Source: Xanthobacteraceae bacterium
GTDB taxonomy: Bacteria > Pseudomonadota > Alphaproteobacteria > Rhizobiales > Xanthobacteraceae
Length of the DNA stretch: 64,000 bases
NCBI GenBank assembly: GCA_031291475.1
Contig: JARLIY010000076.1
Span: 1-64,000 of the forward strand
Direction of reading: 5' to 3'
The notes beneath the pieces are model-generated. The model was not told where the DNA came from and made no database searches. It saw nothing but the letters and a program-made list of their open reading frames with translations. This document shows positions 58,937 through 64,000 of this stretch, in pieces. The position numbers and the translations under genes were made by a program. The stretch's first letter is position 1. The number at the start of each line of letters is the position of its first letter.

Positions 58937-59170
58937 GCGACAGGTTTCCGGCGCACGCGCAGTCCTTGCTGCAAAGCGGTCAAGCGGCACGAACGTCAAG
59001 CTTTACGCGCCCGGCCCGTCCGCTTTCAAGGGTTGCGGCCGTGGCGGCGGCCGTTTTTCGCGCCAAAGGCGGCATTTTCATCGCCGCCGCGTCCGGTTAC
59101 ATTGGGCGGCCGCGAAGGCCGTCCGCCTTCGCGCCACGAAGCAAGAACAACACGTCCAAGGAGGCAAACC

Positions 59171-60808
59171 ATGCTCGGGCTCATGCAGGATTGGCCGCTC
59201 CTGTGCCAGCGCATCATCGACCACGCCGCCATCAATCACGGCGAGCGGCCGGTGATCACGCGCTCGATCGAAGGGCCGTTCCACCGTACCAATTACGCCG
59301 AACTCCGCGCCCGCGCCTTGCGCGTGGCGCAGCAGCTTGACCGCGACAGTATCAAGCTCGGCGACCGTGTCGCCACGCTTGCCTGGAATACCTGGCGTCA
59401 CCTGGAAAGCTGGTACGGCATCCTCGGCATCGGCGCCATTTATCACACGGTCAATCCGCGGCTGTTCCCCGAGCAGATCGTCTGGATCATCAACCACGCG
59501 GAGGACCGTGTGATGATGACCGATCTCACTTTCGTTCCGCTGCTGGAAAAGCTCGCCGACAAGCTGCCGACCATCGAGCGCTACATCGTATTCACCGATG
59601 CGGCGCACATGCCGAAGACGTCGCTGCGCAATGCGATTGCCTACGAGGAGTGGATCGTCGGCGCCGACGGCGACTTCGCCTGGAAGGAGTTCGACGAGAA
59701 TACCGCCGCCGGCATGTGTTACACGTCCGGCACGACCGGCAATCCGAAAGGCGTGGTCTATTCGCATCGCTCGAACGTGCTGCACACCATGCTGTCGCTG
59801 CAGCCGGATGCGATCGGGCTGTCCTCGCGCGATACCGTGCTGCCGATCGTGCCGATGTTTCACGCCAACTCTTGGGGGCTCGCCTTTTCGTCCCCAATGA
59901 CCGGTGCGGCGCTGGTGCTGCCGGGAGCGAAACTGGACGGTCCTTCGGTGTATGAGCTGCTCGACGAGTTCAAGGTCACCTGCACGGGAGCCGTGCCCAC
60001 GGTATGGCTGTTGCTGCTGCAATATCTGGAAAAGACGGGCGCGAAGCTTCCCTATCTCGAACGCGTGGTCATCGGCGGTTCCGCCTGTCCGCGCGCCATG
60101 ATCAAAGCCTTCGAAGAAGACTACGGCGTCCAGGTCTTCCACGCCTGGGGCATGACTGAGATGAGCCCGCTCGGCACCGTCGGGTCGATGAAGCCGCAAC
60201 TGGCTGACCTCAAAGGCGATGCACTATTGGATATGAAACAGAAGCAGGGCTACACGCCGTTCGGCGTCGAGATGAAGATCACCGACGATGCGGGCCGCGG
60301 AGTGCCCTGGGACGGCAAGACCTTCGGCCGTATCAAGGTGCGCGGCTTCGCCGTATCCAAGGGCTATTACAAGCTCGACGACCGGATTCTCGATGCCGAC
60401 GGCTTTTTCGATACCGGCGACGTCGGCACCATGGACCGCTACGGCTATATGCAGATCACCGACCGCTCCAAGGACGTGATCAAATCCGGCGGCGAATGGA
60501 TTTCCTCGATCGATCTGGAAAACCTTGCGGTCGGCTATCCCAAGGTCGCGGAGGCGGCGGTGATCGGCGTGGCGCATCCCAAATGGGACGAGCGGCCGCT
60601 CTTGATCATCGTGCTCAAGGAAGGCCAATCGGCGACCAAAGAAGAGATCCTCGGTTTCCTCGAGGGGAAGATCGCCAGCTGGTGGATGCCCGACGACGTC
60701 GCCTTCGTCGCTAGCATTCCGCACACCGCGACCGGCAAGATCCTCAAGACCGCGCTGCGCGAGCAGTTCAAGGACCACGTGCTGCCGACCGCAATCGCCG
60801 CCGAGTGA
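59171..60808 (+). CDS. Long/medium-chain acyl-CoA ligase (AMP-forming)
   Basis: Cytoplasmic ANL-superfamily enzyme that activates fatty acids to acyl-CoA through an acyl-AMP. The 545-residue product has MCYTSGTTGNPKGVVYSHRS near residues 180-199 (the AMP-binding P-loop), HAWGMTEMSPLGTVGSMKPQ near 323-342, DADGFFDTGDVGTMDRYGYM near 411-430 and the C-terminal hinge and catalytic Lys in TGKILKTALREQF near 522-534. Start at 59171 follows AAGGAGG. Similar to long-chain-fatty-acid ligases of the medium-chain group (AlkK-like). Divergent from the extensin-like gene. Confidence 0.92.
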   Translation: MLGLMQDWPLLCQRIIDHAAINHGERPVITRSIEGPFHRTNYAELRARALRVAQQLDRDSIKLGDRVATLAWNTWRHLESWYGILGIGAIYHTVNPRLFPEQIVWIINHAEDRVMMTDLTFVPLLEKLADKLPTIERYIVFTDAAHMPKTSLRNAIAYEEWIVGADGDFAWKEFDENTAAGMCYTSGTTGNPKGVVYSHRSNVLHTMLSLQPDAIGLSSRDTVLPIVPMFHANSWGLAFSSPMTGAALVLPGAKLDGPSVYELLDEFKVTCTGAVPTVWLLLLQYLEKTGAKLPYLERVVIGGSACPRAMIKAFEEDYGVQVFHAWGMTEMSPLGTVGSMKPQLADLKGDALLDMKQKQGYTPFGVEMKITDDAGRGVPWDGKTFGRIKVRGFAVSKGYYKLDDRILDADGFFDTGDVGTMDRYGYMQITDRSKDVIKSGGEWISSIDLENLAVGYPKVAEAAVIGVAHPKWDERPLLIIVLKEGQSATKEEILGFLEGKIASWWMPDDVAFVASIPHTATGKILKTALREQFKDHVLPTAIAAE

Positions 60809-61074
60809 TTTCTTAAAGCAGCTTCTTCCGTTAACCCGGCCGGTGCGATTGATTCGCGCCGGCAAGAATAACCATGTCCGGCGCGAGCTAATGCGCTGGA
60901 ATCCCCCAAGTATCGCGATGTATCGCGCACAATAGCGCCGTTAACGATTTGTTACATCAAGTAACGGCTGTGGTGTGCGCCGCAATATCTCCACAATAGG
61001 CTGTGATGAGGCCCGCGGCTCTTGAATCAAATGAGCCACATCATCCTTCCCATCAACAACGCAAAAGGTAAATT

Positions 61075-61434
61075 ATGGCTGGCAATAGCCGGACGAGAAA
61101 ACTTGTGCTTGCCTCAGCTCTTGTCGCTTCGGTCGTCGGCCTGCCGATGACCGCGTCCGCGCAAAGCGGAATTGCCTCCGTCTATTCCGGCGGGCGGACC
61201 GCCAATGGCGAACGCGCAGCGGCCTCGGGCCTGACCGCGGCCCATCGTTCGCTGCCCTTCGGTACCATGGTGCGCGTCACCAATCAGAACTCCGGCCGCT
61301 CGGTCGTGGTGCGCATCAATGATCGCGGCCCGTTCATCCGCGGCCGCATCATCGACGTCACGCCGACAGCCGCGCATGCGCTTGGCTTTTCCGGTCTCGC
61401 GCATGTGACCGTCGACGTACTCGGCAGAAGCTGA
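61075..61434 (+). CDS. RlpA-like double-psi beta-barrel secreted protein
   Basis: Short secreted protein with one RlpA/expansin-type barrel. The 119-residue product has a signal peptide ([20 protein letters not shown], cleavage likely before QSG) followed directly by [20 protein letters not shown] and [20 protein letters not shown]. The conserved [20 protein letters not shown] segment (about residues 82-101) carries the Asp used as a lytic transglycosylase acid in RlpA. No SPOR domain is present, unlike E. coli RlpA, so septal localisation must come from elsewhere if it occurs. Ribosome-binding AAAGG lies 7 bases before ATG. A perfect terminator follows. Confidence 0.88.
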   Translation: MAGNSRTRKLVLASALVASVVGLPMTASAQSGIASVYSGGRTANGERAAASGLTAAHRSLPFGTMVRVTNQNSGRSVVVRINDRGPFIRGRIIDVTPTAAHALGFSGLAHVTVDVLGRS

Positions 61435-61466
61435 GACAGGCACCGGGTATTGTTGAAAACGCCATC

Positions 61467-61494
61467 GCGGGAGGCTTCGGCCTCCCGCTTTTTT
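61467..61494 (+). terminator. Terminator of the RlpA-like gene
   Basis: Stem GCGGGAGGC/GCCTCCCGC closing a TTCG tetraloop, followed by TTTTTT. A textbook intrinsic terminator, 32 bases past the RlpA stop codon. Confidence 0.95.
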
Positions 61495-61603
61495 GCGCCC
61501 CCGATAGTCTCAGGTAACGGGCATTGTAACTCTTCCCATTCACACTCAAGCAACCATTGTCCGCCACCATGCCGCGACCCCCACTGAGGTCACGTTTGCG
61601 GCC

Positions 61604-62947
61604 ATGGATAAGATCGAGCCCATTCCGGCCTACGAAGCGCGCCTGGCGATGCACAGAATCGACGAGCGCACCCGCGCCGTCCTCGCCGAGACATGGCCGG
61701 TGCTCGCGCCGCACCTCGAACGCACGATCGACGAGGTTCTCGTAGCGATTATGGGTTTGCCGAAGATCGGCGAGGTGGTCGCGCAGAACAAAGACACGAT
61801 CAAAAAACTCGAAGTGGCGCACTTCCAGGCCCTGCTCGGCGGAAAGCTCGACCGGAACTATGCCGAATCGTGCCGGCAAACGGTGCAGCGGGAAGCGGAA
61901 ATGGGGCTTGATGCCCGCGTCCGCAGCACATCCGGGAGCTTGGTGATCCAGATGTCGCTCGATGCGCTCGCGCGCAAACACCGGTTCTCGTCCGCCAAGC
62001 TCGCGGAGCGCGGCCGCATCATTGCGAAAGTCATCAGCTTCGACGTCTCCAACGCGATGACATTGCACCGGCAAGCGGCCGAACACGCGGCGCAAGCACG
62101 GCGCGGCGCCATCGACGCCGCTATCGCCGACTTCGACGCCGCCATCGGCGAGGTGATCGAGGCGATCAAGGAAGCTTCCGCTTCACTCACCGCAACCGGC
62201 GCGGCATTGCGGCAGGTCGCCGACGATACGCTCGGCCGCATGGCGTCAGCGTCGGCGGCATCAGCCGAGACCGCCCAGCGCATGGACGTGACGGTGACGG
62301 CGACGGAAGAGCTTTCCGGATCGATTCAGGAGATCGGCCAGCAGGCAACCAACGGGCTCGATATGGCGCAGTCGGCCGTCGCCGACACCGAGCGCACGCA
62401 AAGCGTCATCGGTTCGCTCAACGATGCCGCCGAGCGCATCGGCTCCGTGGTCGGCACGATTTCGGCGATCGCGGCGCAAACCAACCTGCTGGCGCTCAAT
62501 GCAACGATCGAGGCGGCGCGCGCCGGCGAAGCGGGTAAAGGCTTCGCCGTGGTCGCCGCCGAGGTCAAGACGCTGGCCAATCAGACTTCGCGCGCCACCG
62601 GCGACATCTCCCAGCAGGTCGCCGCCATCCAGGAAGCGACCAAGCGGTCGGTGGAGGAGATTTCCTCGATCGCGCGCACCATCGGCAAATTGACCACGGT
62701 TTCCACTAGCATCGCGTCGGCGGTGCAGCAGCAAAGCACGACCACCCGCGGCATCGCCGAAAGCATTCATACCGCCGCCGGCCATACCGCGCGCGCCTCG
62801 GTCGAGATCAATTCGGCCGACGAGGCCGTGACCCGCGGCGTCGCCGCCGTCAGCGAAATCACCGCCTGGACCGACCGGCTGTCGGCGCGCGCCAACGACC
62901 TGGAAACCAAGGTCGCCACCTTCTTCACCCGCGTCCGCGCGGCGTAG
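61604..62947 (+). CDS. Soluble globin-type chemoreceptor lacking the haem-binding His
   Basis: Cytoplasmic methyl-accepting chemotaxis-like protein of 447 residues. Residues 1-160 form a globin-coupled-sensor fold: [20 protein letters not shown] (71-90) aligns well with HemAT. At the proximal-His position (HemAT ...QVHLRIGL...) it has Q-R-E-A-E-M-G-L, so Glu97 replaces His, and the following WYxGxY motif is VRSTSG. Thus haem binding is unlikely. A coiled coil (about 180-270) leads to the signalling tip [20 protein letters not shown] (about 288-307) and [20 protein letters not shown]. No membrane helix is present. The ATG at 61604 lacks a clear ribosome-binding site. Confidence 0.87.
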   Translation: MDKIEPIPAYEARLAMHRIDERTRAVLAETWPVLAPHLERTIDEVLVAIMGLPKIGEVVAQNKDTIKKLEVAHFQALLGGKLDRNYAESCRQTVQREAEMGLDARVRSTSGSLVIQMSLDALARKHRFSSAKLAERGRIIAKVISFDVSNAMTLHRQAAEHAAQARRGAIDAAIADFDAAIGEVIEAIKEASASLTATGAALRQVADDTLGRMASASAASAETAQRMDVTVTATEELSGSIQEIGQQATNGLDMAQSAVADTERTQSVIGSLNDAAERIGSVVGTISAIAAQTNLLALNATIEAARAGEAGKGFAVVAAEVKTLANQTSRATGDISQQVAAIQEATKRSVEEISSIARTIGKLTTVSTSIASAVQQQSTTTRGIAESIHTAAGHTARASVEINSADEAVTRGVAAVSEITAWTDRLSARANDLETKVATFFTRVRAA

Positions 62948-63043
62948 CCTTTTTTCCTCGATAGAGCGGACGCGCGATCCAACGTTGCGGAGAACCCGCA
63001 ATGACGCGTAAAAGCACGCACGTTGCACCGTTCGGAGATCAAC

Positions 63044-64000
63044 GTGACCATAGTGAATCAGATCGTGCTGGCGTCCCGGCCCAAGGGACCGCCGACCGCG
63101 GCCAACTTCCGCCTCGAAGAAACAGCCATGCCGCAACTCCCGCCGAGCGGGCTTCTGCTGCGGGTGCTCTACCTCTCGCTCGACCCCTATATGCGCGGCC
63201 GCATGGATGACGCGAAATCCTACGCCAAGCCGGTCGAAATCGGCGAACCGATGCAGGGCGAGAGCGTCTGCGAGGTGCTTGCTTCCGATCGTCCGGGCTT
63301 TTCCAAGGGCGACATCGTGACGGCCTTCACCGGCTGGCGCACGCACGCGGCGTGGAGCGCCGGGCCGCTGCGCAAGCTCGATCCGAAGGCCGGCTCAATC
63401 ACCGCCGCGCTTGGCATGCTCGGTATGCCCGGATTTACCGCCTATTCCGGCCTGATGATTATTGGCAAGCCGAGGGCGGGCGAGACGGTGGTCGTCGCGG
63501 CCGCAAGCGGCCCGGTCGGCTCGCTGGTCGGCCAGCTGGCGAAGATGGTTGGCGCGCGTGCGGTCGGCATCGCCGGCGGCGCGGACAAGTGCCGCCACGT
63601 CGTCGAGGAATTGCGCTTCGACGCCGCCATCGACCACCGCGCGCCCGATTTCCCGGCAAAACTTGCCGCGGCGTGCCCGAAAGGGATCGACGTTTATTTC
63701 GAGAATGTCGGCGGCGCCGTCTGGCAGGCGGTGCTGCCGTTGCTCAACACTTATGCGCGCGTCCCGGTCTGCGGATTGATCGCGCAATACAACTCGGCCG
63801 GTCCGGCCGCCGGCCCGGACCTTCTACCCAGAACCATGCGCAATGTGCTGACCCGAAGCCTGACTTTGCGCGGCTTCATCAACACCGAATTCGCGCCCGA
63901 GCATTATCCCGCGTTCCTGAAAATGGTCGCCGGCGGGATCGCCGACGGCCGCATCCGTTATCGCGAAGACATCACCGACGGGCTGGAAAACGCCCCGGCC
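63044..64000 (+). CDS. Zinc-independent MDR oxidoreductase, NADP-dependent (3' end cut by window)
   Basis: NADP-dependent medium-chain reductase similar to CurA/leukotriene B4 dehydrogenase-type double-bond reductases. At least 319 residues are seen. It starts with GTG 63044 after GGAG, reading MTIVNQIVLASRPKGPPTAA. Markers are LSLDPYMRGRMDD near residue 43, the LGMPGFTAYSGLMIIGKPRA stretch near 127-146 and ETVVVAAASGPVGSLVGQLA near 148-167, the NADP loop. IDVYFENVGGAVWQAVLPLL near 211-230 is also typical. No zinc-binding Cys cluster is present. The C-terminal residues lie beyond the window. Confidence 0.9.
   Translation, partial: MTIVNQIVLASRPKGPPTAANFRLEETAMPQLPPSGLLLRVLYLSLDPYMRGRMDDAKSYAKPVEIGEPMQGESVCEVLASDRPGFSKGDIVTAFTGWRTHAAWSAGPLRKLDPKAGSITAALGMLGMPGFTAYSGLMIIGKPRAGETVVVAAASGPVGSLVGQLAKMVGARAVGIAGGADKCRHVVEELRFDAAIDHRAPDFPAKLAAACPKGIDVYFENVGGAVWQAVLPLLNTYARVPVCGLIAQYNSAGPAAGPDLLPRTMRNVLTRSLTLRGFINTEFAPEHYPAFLKMVAGGIADGRIRYREDITDGLENAPA

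Noticed and set aside
60941-60955. CtrA-like TTAA-N7-TTAC upstream of the RlpA-like gene
   Set aside because: Only 7 of 8 key bases match, and such sites arise by chance; a footprint or cell-cycle expression data would be needed.

Overview
This 64 kb window is GC-rich chromosomal DNA from an alphaproteobacterium of the order Hyphomicrobiales (Rhizobiales). Protein content and gene order most resemble the Bradyrhizobiaceae/Xanthobacteraceae side of the order. Supporting signs are a complete division and cell-wall (dcw) cluster led by mraZ, a split pntAA-pntAB-pntB transhydrogenase preceded by a tiny aa3-oxidase subunit IV gene, diaminopimelate-type MurE, and palindromic repeats of the kind scattered through rhizobial genomes. 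No tRNA, rRNA other than rnpB-type RNA, CRISPR array, transposase or prophage gene was seen, so this reads as core chromosome.

Region 1 (1-19.6 kb, minus strand) is the dcw operon, transcribed right to left: mraZ, rsmH, ftsL, ftsI, murE, murF, mraY, murD, ftsW, murG, murC, a class I glutamine amidotransferase, murB, ddl, ftsQ, ftsA and ftsZ (cut by the window start). Many joins are ATGA or TGATG overlaps. Just upstream of mraZ lie four TGGG pentamers at exact 10-bp spacing, a strong match to the known MraZ operator. Divergent from mraZ are an AmpD/AmiD-type amidase gene and rnpB with its terminator.

Region 2 (21.4-32.1 kb, plus strand apart from tetR) holds a small lipoprotein, a siroheme synthase with a degenerate, shortened C-terminal domain, a phthalate-dioxygenase-reductase-like flavoprotein, the transhydrogenase operon and a TetR-controlled EmrAB-type efflux pair. 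The tetR-emrA gap carries two operators arranged around two good sigma-70 promoters. A YciB-like gene follows, with an apparent frameshift near its start.

Region 3 (32.1-42.7 kb, minus strand) contains a fused 5-oxoprolinase/hydantoinase with an in-frame palindromic repeat insertion, an unknown secreted protein, a bifunctional penicillin-binding protein, an AmpG-type muropeptide permease and RmuC.

Region 4 (42.8-53 kb) is the def-fmt-truA operon facing dapE, followed by DUF805 and dapD, then HAD phosphatase, small proteins, an EamA transporter, a sterol-desaturase-like hydroxylase, argB and engB. Region 5 (53-64 kb) is a mixed set: SPW membrane protein, L,D-transpeptidase lipoprotein, Tat-exported phosphoesterase, class III aminotransferase, molbindin, a His-rich secreted peptide that seems to start at ACG, extensin-like protein, acyl-CoA ligase, RlpA-like protein, a globin-type chemoreceptor lacking the haem ligand, and the start of an MDR oxidoreductase.

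A theme runs through the window: precursor supply (dapD, dapE, mur genes, ddl), polymerisation and cross-linking (FtsI, FtsW, PBP1, YkuD), turnover and recycling (amidase, RlpA, AmpG) all concern peptidoglycan. No clearly new multi-gene system was found. The best leads are the MraZ operator array, the amidotransferase embedded in the dcw operon, the repeat inserted inside the oxoprolinase, the haem-less globin receptor, the ACG-start peptide and the eroded siroheme synthase.
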